From NCBI RefSeq assembly GCF_917563915.1, contig NZ_CAKJTI010000006.1, forward strand, positions 1-64,000: a DNA stretch of 64,000 bases, written 5' to 3'. Below the pieces are notes generated by a model that was given only the letters and a program-made list of their open reading frames with translations, searched no databases and was not told where the DNA came from. Of the stretch, positions 53,609 through 62,213 are shown one piece after another. Position 1 is the first letter of the stretch; each line of letters begins with the position of its first letter. Both the position numbers and the translations under genes were made by a program. Origin of the DNA: Bacillus rhizoplanae (GTDB taxonomy: Bacteria > Bacillota > Bacilli > Bacillales > Bacillaceae_G).

Positions 53609-53947
53609 ATGATCGTTGTTACAAACAGAATTAAAACAAAATTAGGATTTGCACAAAAAATGGCTCCAGCATTCACTCGTCCAGGTGCACTGCAAAAAAT
53701 GGAAGGTTTTGTGAAGGTTGAAGTTTTACTTACACAAAACTTAACTGAGCATGATGAAATAAGTGTAAACACGTACTGGGAAGATATGGACAGCTTTACT
53801 CAATGGAGAAATAGTGATGCTTTTAAAGAATCGCATAAAAGACCAGAGCCAGGATCTAAAGAAGCACAGCAAGAATCACCGATTTTAGGTAATCAAATTA
53901 TTGTTGCAGAAGTTGCGGGTGTAATGGAGGCACTTTCTGCGAAGTAA
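53609..53947 (+). CDS. isdG: IsdG-type haem-degrading monooxygenase
   Basis: 112 residues, ABM ferredoxin-like fold. The catalytic triad of IsdG is kept: Asn6, Trp66 and His76 (S. aureus Asn7, Trp67, His77). It opens the haem ring to free iron. ATG 53609 with SD AAGGAGGT. It stands alone here, not in an isd operon, so HmoB-like names are also possible. No Fur box is clear. Confidence 0.85.
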   Translation: MIVVTNRIKTKLGFAQKMAPAFTRPGALQKMEGFVKVEVLLTQNLTEHDEISVNTYWEDMDSFTQWRNSDAFKESHKRPEPGSKEAQQESPILGNQIIVAEVAGVMEALSAK

Positions 53948-54032
53948 TATAATATAAATATGTTTTTTGAATAGGAACGGATACATCCGTTCCTATTCTA
54001 TTGTTTCATTTAAATAGGTAAAGTGAATGTGT

Positions 54033-54078
54033 GTCCCAAAACGAAAAAGTAGTATCTTTTCCGTTTTGGGACATTTTT
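54033..54078 (+). terminator. terminator after the haem monooxygenase
   Basis: GTCCCAAAACG / CGTTTTGGGAC with an 18-nt loop and ATTTTTATT. Confidence 0.8.
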
Positions 54079-54081
54079 ATT

Positions 54082-54125
54082 TTCTTAAGAAAAACTTAAG
54101 AAACCTCCTCGCTATTTTTTAAGAA
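54082..54125 (+). promoter_or_regulatory. CTTAAGAAA direct repeats
   Basis: CTTAAGAAA at 54084 and 54095 and TTTAAGAAA at 54118 precede the methyltransferase-DedA-RR-HK operon. Repeats spaced about one helical turn suit an OmpR-type regulator, so the operon's own response regulator may bind here. Confidence 0.5.
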
Positions 54126-54182
54126 ACGATATTTATACTTAGAGCTATCTTACACAATAGTGATTAAGCGAGGAGATATTTT

Positions 54183-54743
54183 ATGCAATTGATTACATTC
54201 GTAACTGAGTTTATAAAGCACCCGAAAAACACTGGGGCAATTGCTCCGAGCTCGAAAATATTAGCGAAAAAAATGGTAGATGCTATCAATTTTGAAGAAG
54301 CGAAATATATTGTGGAATTAGGACCTGGAACAGGATCTTTTACAAGAGAAATAATGAAGAGAAAAAAGAAACATACTACATTGATTCTTATTGAAATTAA
54401 TGAAGTGTTTTTCAAAGACCTACAGAAACAGTTTGAGGATGATCCAAGCGTTTTTGTTGTACATGGATCAGCTGAAAATATTCAAAATTACATCGAAGAG
54501 TTAAATATAGAAAAAATCGACTATGTATTATCTGGATTACCGTTTACTTCTTTACCAGCGGAAGTATCGTCGCGTATTTTAAATAGTGTTATGGAAGCAT
54601 TACAGGGAAATGGTGAATTCATCACATTTCAATATTCGCTCGTAAAGAAATCATTTATCCAAAATTTCTTTCCAGCGATATCACTCAAAAAGGTATGGTT
54701 CAATTTCCCGCCAGCTTATGTGTTTTGTTGTGGAAAAGAATAA
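54183..54743 (+). CDS. class I SAM methyltransferase, phospholipid N-methyltransferase-like
   Basis: 186 residues: SAM motif I VELGPGTGSFTREI, acidic LIEIN, and LSGLPFTSLP as motif IV. It resembles PmtA-type phosphatidylethanolamine methylases and rRNA adenine dimethylases. The N-terminal FIKHPKNTGAIAPSS is typical of the PmtA-like group. First gene of a four-gene operon whose other members are a membrane protein and a two-component system, which fits a lipid substrate. Confidence 0.83.
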   Translation: MQLITFVTEFIKHPKNTGAIAPSSKILAKKMVDAINFEEAKYIVELGPGTGSFTREIMKRKKKHTTLILIEINEVFFKDLQKQFEDDPSVFVVHGSAENIQNYIEELNIEKIDYVLSGLPFTSLPAEVSSRILNSVMEALQGNGEFITFQYSLVKKSFIQNFFPAISLKKVWFNFPPAYVFCCGKE

Positions 54744-54759
54744 GGGAGGACTGTAATGA

Positions 54760-55398
54760 ATGGAATTACATGAATTGTTATTATATATTCAACATTACGG
54801 TTACGGTGCTTTGTTTTTTTGTTTATGGCTAGGGATTATTGGGATGCCAATTCCTGATGAAATGGTTGTGATGAGCGGTGGATTTGTTTCGTCGATGGAT
54901 ATATTAAAACCAATTCCAGCTTTTATATTAACGTATTTAGGTGTTGTGTCAGGGCTCTCTTTAGGATATATACTTGGAAAAATATTTGGTTCGAAAATTC
55001 TTGATACACTCATGAAAAAGAAGAAGATGAAGTATCTTTTAAAATCACAAGAACTATTGAATAAATACGGACGTTATGCACTGGTAACAAGCTATTTCAT
55101 ACCAGTAGTGAGACATATTGTTCCTTATTTAGTTGGGATTAATAATATGCCATTTAAAACGTATGCCATGTACTCATACGTTACAGGATTTGTTTGGACA
55201 TTCTTATACTTTATAGTTGGATTTATTTTTGGAGGAAACATAGAGCGTATTGCAGAACTCACAACTAAGTATGGTGTGTTTTTTGGAGTAGCTATCGCTG
55301 CTGCATTCGGTATTTCTTATTTATATAGACATCGAAAAGAACAGATAGTTAGAAGGAAAGAATCAAAGGAACCATGCAATGAAGATTTGATAGGTTGA
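54760..55398 (+). CDS. DedA-family membrane protein
   Basis: 212 residues, SNARE-associated/DedA fold: GIIGMPIPDEMVVMSGG, GYILGKIFGSK and YFIPVVRHIVPYLVG. DedA proteins flip phospholipid or undecaprenyl-phosphate carriers and affect resistance to cationic peptides. Position between a lipid methylase and a two-component system fits membrane stress. SD GGGAGG. Confidence 0.92.
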   Translation: MELHELLLYIQHYGYGALFFCLWLGIIGMPIPDEMVVMSGGFVSSMDILKPIPAFILTYLGVVSGLSLGYILGKIFGSKILDTLMKKKKMKYLLKSQELLNKYGRYALVTSYFIPVVRHIVPYLVGINNMPFKTYAMYSYVTGFVWTFLYFIVGFIFGGNIERIAELTTKYGVFFGVAIAAAFGISYLYRHRKEQIVRRKESKEPCNEDLIG

Positions 55399-55417
55399 AA
55401 ATGTTGGAGGGGCTATT

Positions 55418-56119
55418 GTGAGCAAAGAAACAATACTTGTCGTAGATGATGAAAAAGAAATTAGGGATCTCATTACGATTTATTTGAAAAATGAAGGATA
55501 TGAAGTATTACAGGCTGGGGATGGTGCAGAGGGATTAGAGCTCGTAAAGAAACATCAAGTGCACTTAGTCGTATTAGATATTATGATGCCGAAAGTAGAC
55601 GGTATTCATATGTGTATGAAAGTAAGAGAAGTAGCTGAGATGCCGATTATTATGTTGTCTGCCAAAACACAAGACATGGACAAGATTTTAGGATTAACAA
55701 CCGGGGCAGATGATTATGTAACAAAGCCTTTTAATCCATTAGAATTAATTGCGCGAATTAAATCGCAGCTTCGCAGATATATGAAAATGAGCGGAGGCTT
55801 TATACAAAACGAAAATGAAATTGAAATTGGGGATATGAAAATGAATGTGGCAACACATGAGGTGATTGTTGCAGAGGAAGAAGCGAAATTGACACCGAGG
55901 GAATTTTCGATTTTAGAGTTACTTGCTAGGAATCCCGGGATGGTATTTAGTGCGGATCAAATTTATGAACGAATATGGAATGAACAGTCCTTTCAATCTG
56001 ATAATACTGTGATGGTACATATTCGAAAAATACGTGAAAAAATAGAAGAAAATCCAAGAAAACCTCGTTATATAAAAACAGTGTGGGGAGTGGGGTATAA
56101 GATTGAAAAAGATATTTAA
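55418..56119 (+). CDS. OmpR-family response regulator
   Basis: 233 residues: receiver domain with phosphoacceptor Asp in VVLDIMMPK, Lys in DDYVTKPFNP, then a winged helix (LTPREFSILELLARNPG). VanR-like. GTG start with SD GGAGGGG. Overlaps the kinase gene by 17 bp. Confidence 0.95.
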   Translation: MSKETILVVDDEKEIRDLITIYLKNEGYEVLQAGDGAEGLELVKKHQVHLVVLDIMMPKVDGIHMCMKVREVAEMPIIMLSAKTQDMDKILGLTTGADDYVTKPFNPLELIARIKSQLRRYMKMSGGFIQNENEIEIGDMKMNVATHEVIVAEEEAKLTPREFSILELLARNPGMVFSADQIYERIWNEQSFQSDNTVMVHIRKIREKIEENPRKPRYIKTVWGVGYKIEKDI

Positions 56120-57620
56120 ACCATTTTATTATGTGAATAAAAAAATAAAAGAGTTAATAAACAAAGTTTTAAATTACGTTCGTCGAAGTATTAGGATTCA
56201 ATTAATTACTACGTTTATTTTTTGTGCCTTGTTAGGTTTTTTTGTAACAAGATTGTCCGCTCCATTTTTTGAAAAAGCAAATCAACATGCGGTAATTGAT
56301 TATAGCAATGGTATGGAGGAAATTAATGAGGAAGCAAAGCGCACAGCAGAGACAATAGCGAGAGGAAATACAGTAGATGCGTTGCAAAACATGATTGATA
56401 TGGAAAATCAAAATGCAGAACATGGACAGCATGCTTTAAAAGTGCTAGTTACGGATGAAACAGGTAAGGTTTTGTATAAAACAAAACAAGCGGAAGAAGA
56501 ACAAATTAATCTGCACGACACAATTCGTAATGTGATGTCTTTTGCGATTAACCATCCAGTTGATAACGATCGTTCAGGAGAAATTGAGGACTTGCATAAA
56601 GAATTTATCACTTTTTATCCAGTTACAATTGAAGGTAAAAATTTATATATGTTCGTGGGCGGCATTCCAAGGGGGGATGTTATATATAACACGACAGAAG
56701 GGCCTTTTCCATTTCTTATTGGCGTTATCGTATTCATTTTTTCTTTCTTCTATATAACGAAGCGAAAGATGAAACAGATTGAAGCGATGGCGCAAGGGGT
56801 GAAAGAAATCGCGAAGGGAAACTTAGCGTATCGAATTGAGGAAAAGGGACAAGATGAACTGGCTTTATTAACAGAAAATATTAATCATATGGCAGAAGAG
56901 ATTAGGGTGAATATTGAAAACGAACGGAAAATTGAAAAGCAAAAAAGTGAATTGATTACAAATGTATCACACGACTTGCGAACACCACTTACTTCTATTA
57001 TGGGATATTTACGTTTACTTCGTGATGCCAAATATGAAAATAAAGAACAATATGATGAGTATGTAAGAATCGCATTTTCAAAGTCAGAGCAGTTAAAGAA
57101 CTTAATAGAAGATTTATTTGAGTATACAAAACTAACAAACGAAAATATTACATTAGAAAAACAAGAAGTATGTATGAATGAACTTCTTGATCAGTTAATT
57201 GAAGAGCTGGTACCCCAAGCAGAAGAACATAATCTTTCGTTTGTGAAAGAATTTCCTGAAGAGCGTCTGTACGCTGCCTTGGATTCGGAAAAAATTGTCC
57301 GTGTGTTTGATAATTTATTAATGAATGCGATTAAATATAGTAAAGATGAGGGAGAAATTACAGTTTCACTTCAAAAGCAGCGTCGTAGCATTTTCATTTC
57401 TGTTGCAAATCATAGCGAAGAATTTACAAAAGAAGAGCTTGAGAACGTATTTGAACGTTTTTATAAAAAAGATCAATCGAGAAGCAGGGTCTCAGAAGGT
57501 TCGGGACTTGGTCTTGCGATTGCTAAAAATATTGTGGAGCTGCAGGGCGGAGAAATTCGAGCAGAATATGAGAATGGGGTAGTTCGGTTTATTATTGTAT
57601 TGCCGGTTGTAGCGGCGTGA
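56103..57620 (+). CDS. sensor histidine kinase
   Basis: 505 residues: two membrane helices (about 35-52 and 200-217) bound an extracytoplasmic sensor of ~150 residues. HAMP (about 220-272), HisKA with NVSHDLRTPLTSIMGY, N box DNLLMNAIKYS, G box GSGLGLAIAKNIV. VanS-like. TTG start, overlapping the regulator gene. The signal is unknown; operon partners suggest envelope stress. Confidence 0.95.
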   Translation: MKKIFKPFYYVNKKIKELINKVLNYVRRSIRIQLITTFIFCALLGFFVTRLSAPFFEKANQHAVIDYSNGMEEINEEAKRTAETIARGNTVDALQNMIDMENQNAEHGQHALKVLVTDETGKVLYKTKQAEEEQINLHDTIRNVMSFAINHPVDNDRSGEIEDLHKEFITFYPVTIEGKNLYMFVGGIPRGDVIYNTTEGPFPFLIGVIVFIFSFFYITKRKMKQIEAMAQGVKEIAKGNLAYRIEEKGQDELALLTENINHMAEEIRVNIENERKIEKQKSELITNVSHDLRTPLTSIMGYLRLLRDAKYENKEQYDEYVRIAFSKSEQLKNLIEDLFEYTKLTNENITLEKQEVCMNELLDQLIEELVPQAEEHNLSFVKEFPEERLYAALDSEKIVRVFDNLLMNAIKYSKDEGEITVSLQKQRRSIFISVANHSEEFTKEELENVFERFYKKDQSRSRVSEGSGLGLAIAKNIVELQGGEIRAEYENGVVRFIIVLPVVAA

Positions 57621-57649
57621 TACAGAGTTTGAAAATAGAATGATTATAT

Positions 57650-57690
57650 AAAAAAAGGGAAATTCTTAATAATAGGATTTCTCTTTTTTT
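57650..57690 (+). terminator. terminator of the two-component operon
   Basis: AAAAAAAGGGAAAT / ATTTCTCTTTTTTT. Confidence 0.8.
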
Positions 57691-57753
57691 GCTACTCATG
57701 ATGACATGTTATGAATATGATATACACATCAACTCTTGGATATAATTCACATT

Positions 57754-57784
57754 AAAAAAGAGCCTTAAATAACTAAGACTCTTA
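57754..57784 (-). terminator. terminator of the small membrane protein gene
   Basis: On the minus strand AAGAGTCTTA / TAAGGCTCTT followed by TTTT. Confidence 0.75.
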
Positions 57785-57830
57785 AAGAAATATAAGTAGA
57801 GATAGAAAATTGTTCGTGTTGATTAATAAG

Positions 57831-58043
57831 CTATTTAATTATAAGGGATATAATTCCTATAACTATACATACAATCCCGCTTAAAAATTGTCCTAGGCCA
57901 GAAGTTTCTCCTAAAATAAAGAGATTAAAAATGTTTTTTCTTGTTTGAGTTTTTCCTACAAATGCTTCATCTGTTTTCATTCTATATATGCCCCATAATA
58001 CTAAGCCTATTCCGAAAAGTATAAATAATAGTTTTAAAATCAT
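57831..58043 (-). CDS. small membrane protein, 70 aa
   Basis: Two hydrophobic helices (LKLLFILFGIGLVLWGIY and FLSGIVCIVIGIISLII) join through a polar loop. SD GAGGTAAC. No family is recognised. Its promoter region is nearly identical to that of the YbjQ gene upstream, so the two are probably co-regulated. Confidence 0.75.
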   Translation of the reverse strand: MILKLLFILFGIGLVLWGIYRMKTDEAFVGKTQTRKNIFNLFILGETSGLGQFLSGIVCIVIGIISLIIK

Positions 58044-58074
58044 TGTATAGTTACCTCTCTTTTTTATGTATTCG

Positions 58075-58180
58075 CTTTTTCTTATATTTGTATTATTGCA
58101 TTGAAATAAGAAAGGAACTATCTAATAACCTTACATAAACATGACGGTTTTGTAATATTTCATAAGTAAAATAATATGTA
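58075..58180 (-). promoter_or_regulatory. promoter region, copy 1 of a duplicated block
   Basis: The stretch AACTATCTAATAACCTTACA-TAAA...GACGGTTTTGTAA is repeated at 58612-58712 before the YbjQ gene. Inside lies TTACATAAA-N2-TGAC-N-GTTT-N-GTAA, with outer TTACA/TGTAA-type symmetry. Confidence 0.6.
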
Positions 58181-58220
58181 AAAGTTTACTTTCGTTGTTC
58201 TTGATTTTCCCCCTAATAAA

Positions 58221-58256
58221 AAAGAAAAATCACCTCAACCAACGAGGTGATTTTCC
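58221..58256 (-). terminator. terminator of the YbjQ gene
   Basis: On the minus strand AAAATCACCTC / GAGGTGATTTT, 7-nt loop, TTTTTT. Confidence 0.85.
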
Positions 58257-58266
58257 TTATATATTT

Positions 58267-58578
58267 TTATACACGTACAGCTGTCCCGCTTACAGCAACC
58301 ATTAACATTCCATCACGAACGACTTCGTAGTCTACATCAATACCAACAATTGCGTTTGCGCCTTTTTGCTTTGCAAGAGTTTTCATTTCTTCCATTGCAA
58401 TATCACGTGCTTCTTTTAACTTACTCTCATATGCACCAGAACGGCCGCCGACAACGTCACGAACAGAAGCGAATAAATCACGTACGATATTTGCCCCCAT
58501 AATTGCTTCACCGTTTACAATGTCAATATACTCAATAATTTCTTTTCCTTGAATAACAGAAGTTGTTGTTACGATCAT
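58267..58578 (-). CDS. YbjQ/UPF0145 (DUF74) family protein
   Basis: 103 residues: [21 protein letters not shown], then a heavy-metal-binding-like core [13 protein letters not shown]. Forms homo-oligomers; function unknown. ATG 58578 is chosen over GTG 58587 because the SD AGGAG is too close to the GTG. Confidence 0.9.
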   Translation of the reverse strand: MIVTTTSVIQGKEIIEYIDIVNGEAIMGANIVRDLFASVRDVVGGRSGAYESKLKEARDIAMEEMKTLAKQKGANAIVGIDVDYEVVRDGMLMVAVSGTAVRV

Positions 58579-58611
58579 TACCGACACTCTCCTAAAATTT
58601 ATGGTTGTTTC

Positions 58612-58712
58612 TTATGCTTTTATTATTACATTGAAACAGTAAAGTAACTATCTAATAACCTTACATAAAGGTGACAGTTTCGTAAGGTTTTATAAGTAAA
58701 AAATGAAAGTGA
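58612..58712 (-). promoter_or_regulatory. promoter region, copy 2 of a duplicated block
   Basis: Near copy of 58075-58180, at the same distance from the next start codon. Confidence 0.6.
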
Positions 58713-58876
58713 AATTTTATTTAAAAGTTAGTGGGTGGTTCACGACATGCCTATGAACTATCCATTTTGTTGGAAAAATGGATAACAAAACAAAGAAGGG
58801 GGATAGACTTAGAAGAGTTTGTCCTATACTAAGAATACTCAAGTATAAAATTAGCTCAGATAATGGAGTAATTGAT

Positions 58877-59602
58877 ATGCAAAAATTTTTTCAATTTCAT
58901 TCAAAATTGGATCCGTTTCGTCTTTTTTCCAGGGAGCACTTATTGACGCTCGGAATCATTTTAGCCCTCTGTATTCTTCTGGTTATTTTTAGAAAACAGA
59001 TTCAAGAGCAGGGAAGAGAACGGCTTTTTCGTTTCTCTCTAGCGTTTCTCTTATTGGCTTTTGAAGTTTTTAATCATCTCTGGCTCGTGTATGAGAATGC
59101 TTGGTCGCCTAAAACAGCTTTGCCGCTTCAACTTAGTGATTTAGCTGTCATTTTGGCCATTGTGATGTTACTGACGCGTAGCTTCAGACTTTTTCAATTT
59201 ATGTATTTTGCGGGATTAAGCAGTTCTATTCAAGCTATCATTACACCTGATCTTGGAAAATTTTCGTTTCCCCATTTTCGATACATCGAGTTTTTTGTTT
59301 CGCATGGAGGAGTGGTGATAGCATGTTTGTTTATGGTGGTGGTCTGCAAATATCGGCCGACCATTCCTTCTATGTGGGTGACCATTCTCATTGTTAACCT
59401 TTATGCAGCTTGCGTATTTTTTCTTGATAAGTGGTTAGGAGCGAACTACCTGTATATCATGAAAAAGCCCAAAAGCGCTTCTCTTTTAGATTATCTCGGA
59501 CCGTGGCCATGGTATCTTCTCTCGATGGAGTTAATGATGATTGTAAGCTTTTATCTTCTGTACAGTCCATTTTGGTTAACGAGGAAAATAGGAAGAAAGT
59601 AA
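58877..59602 (+). CDS. TIGR02206/YwaF-type integral membrane protein
   Basis: 241 residues with six to seven helices. LPLQLSDLAVILAIVMLLT and FSFPHFRYIEFFVSHGGVV match the YwaF family, and a late ANYLYIMKKP segment is conserved. Function unknown. ATG 58877 has the weak SD GGAG; a longer frame begins at 58778 without an SD and adds no hydrophobic part. Confidence 0.85.
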   Translation: MQKFFQFHSKLDPFRLFSREHLLTLGIILALCILLVIFRKQIQEQGRERLFRFSLAFLLLAFEVFNHLWLVYENAWSPKTALPLQLSDLAVILAIVMLLTRSFRLFQFMYFAGLSSSIQAIITPDLGKFSFPHFRYIEFFVSHGGVVIACLFMVVVCKYRPTIPSMWVTILIVNLYAACVFFLDKWLGANYLYIMKKPKSASLLDYLGPWPWYLLSMELMMIVSFYLLYSPFWLTRKIGRK

Positions 59603-59709
59603 TTGAGTCGTCTTAAGGAGATGAAGGAGATTTTAAAAAAATAGATGATGAATATGGGTGTGGAGCAGAAGTTTGCCAAAATAGCAGGCTAATGCCTTTT
59701 TGTGAAAGC

Positions 59710-59747
59710 TTGACTTTCAATTTAGTTGTAACTATAATGATTACAAC
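59710..59747 (+). promoter_or_regulatory. Rrf2 gene promoter with operator
   Basis: TTGACT (59710), 17 nt, TATAAT (59733-59738). The inverted repeat GTTGTAA-N9-TTACAAC (59725-59747) covers the -10 element. The same repeat occurs before the next gene at 60237. Confidence 0.82.
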
Positions 59748-59759
59748 GAGGTGATAAAT

Positions 59760-60197
59760 ATGAAAATTAGTAGCCGATTTACAATTGCTGTGCATATTTT
59801 ATCTCTCCTAAAAAATAACCCACCTTCTATTTGTACTTCAGAATACATGGGGAAAAGTGTAAATACAAACCCAGTAATTATTCGTAAAGTGTTGTCATAT
59901 CTAAAAAAAGCAGGTTTTGTTCAAGTACGTCGCGGTACAGGAGGAGCTTATCTCATAAAAGAATTACATGAGATTACGTTATTAGATGTATACCGTGCAG
60001 TAGATGTTGTGGAAGAGGAGAAGTTATTTCATTTTCATGAACAGCCGAATCCTGATTGTCCAATAGGAGCAAATATACAAACTGTTCTAGAGGTTATTTT
60101 AGTTCAAGCACAAGAAGCAATGGAACAAGTATTAGAAAGCATTACAATGGAACAACTCGTTACATCATTAGGAAATAAAATAAATTCTTCGCAGTAA
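59760..60197 (+). CDS. Rrf2-family transcriptional regulator
   Basis: 145 residues, YwnA-like: winged HTH (FTIAVHILSLLKNN, KSVNTNPVIIRKVLSYLKKAG, RRGTGGAYLIK). One Cys lies in PNPDCPIGANI, so an Fe-S cluster with three Cys is not supported; thiol sensing is possible. ATG 59760 with SD GAGGTGAT. It probably represses itself and the DsbA-like gene. Confidence 0.92.
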   Translation: MKISSRFTIAVHILSLLKNNPPSICTSEYMGKSVNTNPVIIRKVLSYLKKAGFVQVRRGTGGAYLIKELHEITLLDVYRAVDVVEEEKLFHFHEQPNPDCPIGANIQTVLEVILVQAQEAMEQVLESITMEQLVTSLGNKINSSQ

Positions 60198-60236
60198 GTA
60201 TGCAGGTGCAATTCAAGCATATATTTTTTTGACTAA

Positions 60237-60259
60237 GTTGTAACCAAAATAGTTACAAC
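60237..60259 (+). promoter_or_regulatory. second Rrf2 operator
   Basis: GTTGTAA-N9-TTACAAC, the same half-sites and spacing as at 59725, 37 bp before the DsbA-like gene. A TTGACT lies just upstream at 60229. Confidence 0.8.
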
Positions 60260-60295
60260 TTAAGGTGATAAAAAGAAAAGTGAGGGAAAGTATAT

Positions 60296-60946
60296 ATGAC
60301 TGTAATAATTAAAGCTTATTCTGATTTTATATGTCCATTTTGTTTTTTAGGAAAAGGTCCTTTGGATGAGATTGTAAAGGAAAAAGATGTAGAAGTAGAA
60401 TGGATGCCATTTGAATTGCGTCCTAGTCCATATCCGAAAATTGATCCATGGGCAGAACCTGACAAATTGGGATCTTGGGATTCATTTATTCTTCCTACTG
60501 CTAAAAAATTAGGAGTAGAAATGCGGTTACCGCGTGTGTCACCGCATCCGTATACAAACTTTGCATTTGAAGGTTACCACTTTGCAAAGGAGCATGGAAA
60601 AGGAAATGAGTTTCACCATAGAGTGTTTACTGCATTTTTCCAAGAGGAACAAAATATTGAAGACATCGAAGTGTTAACAAAATTGGCGGGTGAAGTGGGA
60701 CTTTCTCAGGATGCATTTAAAGAAGCATTAGTATCAAGAAAGTATGAAGCTGTACAACAAGAAGCTTTGAGACATGTGTATGAAGAAGCACAAATTATGG
60801 CTGTTCCAACGTTTATTATTGGTGATGAAGTCATTCAAGGACTAGCTAGCAAAGAAAGATTAGCGAAAGCGATTGATCAGGAATTAGAAAAAAATAAAAT
60901 AAACGAATTAGACGGCATGCAATGTAATATAGATGGATATTGTTAG
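60296..60946 (+). CDS. DsbA-family oxidoreductase, FrnE-like
   Basis: 216 residues, thioredoxin fold with helical insert. Active site CPFC in SDFICPFCFLGKG (about 12-15), cis-Pro in AVPTFIIGD. Cytosolic (no signal). Related to FrnE/YwbO, linked to disulfide handling under oxidative stress. Controlled by the Rrf2 operator in front. Confidence 0.92.
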   Translation: MTVIIKAYSDFICPFCFLGKGPLDEIVKEKDVEVEWMPFELRPSPYPKIDPWAEPDKLGSWDSFILPTAKKLGVEMRLPRVSPHPYTNFAFEGYHFAKEHGKGNEFHHRVFTAFFQEEQNIEDIEVLTKLAGEVGLSQDAFKEALVSRKYEAVQQEALRHVYEEAQIMAVPTFIIGDEVIQGLASKERLAKAIDQELEKNKINELDGMQCNIDGYC

Positions 60947-61026
60947 TACTCGATTGAAATGTATGTTATCAAGAAATCTATGTATATAAATTATTTTTAA
61001 ATCAAACATGTATTGGAGGAATAAAA

Positions 61027-61629
61027 ATGTCAGTAACTACAACAAATTTAAAAGATGCCATTATGAACCGTCGCTCTATTCGTAAAGTGAAAAAGAACGA
61101 AAATATTACGAGAGAAAGAATTAGTGAAGTTTTAAAAACAGCTCTATACGCACCATCATCTTTTAACATGCAAGGCGGACGCGTGGTTGTATTAATGGAT
61201 GCAGAACATGAAAAGTTTTGGGATATCGTAAAAGAAACACTTCGCGCTCGTGTTCCAGCAGAAAACTTTGACGCAACTGTAGAAAGATTAAAAGGATTCC
61301 GCGAAGGCGTAGGTACAGTTTTATTCTTTGAAAATCAAGAAACAGTGAAGACAATGCAAGAAAATGCGCCATCATACAAAGATCAATTCCCATACTGGTC
61401 TCATCAAGGAAACGCCATGTTACAGTATGCAACATGGATGGCTTTATCTGCAGAAGGAATCGGAGCATCACTACAACACTACAATCCAATTGTTGATGAA
61501 GAAGTGAAACAAACTTGGGACATTCCAGCAGAGTGGAGTTTAGTAGCACAAATGCCATTTGGTGAGCCAAATGAACAACCAGGTGAAAGAACATTTTTAC
61601 CTTATGAAGACGTTGTGAAATTTTATTAA
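61027..61629 (+). CDS. nitroreductase-family protein
   Basis: 200 residues, FMN-binding fold: MNRRSIRKVKKNE (FMN phosphate site), APSSFNMQGGRVVVL, and EGIGASLQHYNPIVDEEV. Probably a NAD(P)H-dependent reductase of nitro compounds or quinones, like YodC/YdgI. SD TGGAGG. 80 bp after the DsbA-like gene, so it may belong to the same stress response. Confidence 0.93.
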   Translation: MSVTTTNLKDAIMNRRSIRKVKKNENITRERISEVLKTALYAPSSFNMQGGRVVVLMDAEHEKFWDIVKETLRARVPAENFDATVERLKGFREGVGTVLFFENQETVKTMQENAPSYKDQFPYWSHQGNAMLQYATWMALSAEGIGASLQHYNPIVDEEVKQTWDIPAEWSLVAQMPFGEPNEQPGERTFLPYEDVVKFY

Positions 61630-61653
61630 TATATACGAGTTGAGGAAACCGTA

Positions 61654-62058
61654 ATGAGTCAACGAACGAATTTAGAAATTATTCGCAGCACATATGAAGG
61701 GTCAGCTTCTGAAAATGCTCAGCACTTATTGGCAGCTCTATCAGAAAATGTAGAGTGGACGGAGGCAGCGGGCTTTCCTTACGGCGGAACGTACATCGGT
61801 GCAGAAGCTATCATGGAGAACGTATTTAGCCGCTTGGCATCCGAGTGGAATGATTATAAAGCAAGTGTTCATACGTATCATGAAGTGAAAGGCAAAGGTG
61901 TTATTATCGCTGAAGGTGTTTACTCAGGAATGTACAAAGAAACTGGAAAAGCATTTCAAGCAGATTTTGTTCACGTATGGGAACTACAAGATGGAAAAAT
62001 CGTAAAGTTTAAACAATATGTCGATAGTCATGTCGTTCAAAATGCTATGACATTGTAA
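61654..62058 (+). CDS. SnoaL/NTF2-like protein
   Basis: 134 residues, NTF2-like cone fold (STYEGSASENAQHLLAALSE, VEWTEAAGFPYGGTYIGAE, VHVWELQDGKIVKFKQYVDS). Such proteins are isomerases, hydrolases or binding proteins. 24 bp after the nitroreductase, likely one operon. SD GAGGAAACCG. Confidence 0.9.
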   Translation: MSQRTNLEIIRSTYEGSASENAQHLLAALSENVEWTEAAGFPYGGTYIGAEAIMENVFSRLASEWNDYKASVHTYHEVKGKGVIIAEGVYSGMYKETGKAFQADFVHVWELQDGKIVKFKQYVDSHVVQNAMTL

Positions 62059-62093
62059 GAAAAAACATGAATTGAATAAAGTAATTTGATGAA

Positions 62094-62128
62094 AAAACGT
62101 CTCAAGTTTTCTTGAGGCGTTTTCTTGT
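62094..62128 (+). terminator. terminator of the nitroreductase operon
   Basis: AAAACGTCTCAAG / CTTGAGGCGTTTT with loop TTTT. Confidence 0.9.
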
Positions 62129-62213
62129 ATAGTAATGTTGAAGTATTAAAAAATATAAATTTTTGAAACCAAAACATTCCATATTCTATCTAATAAGTGG
62201 AAGGAGGGATAAG

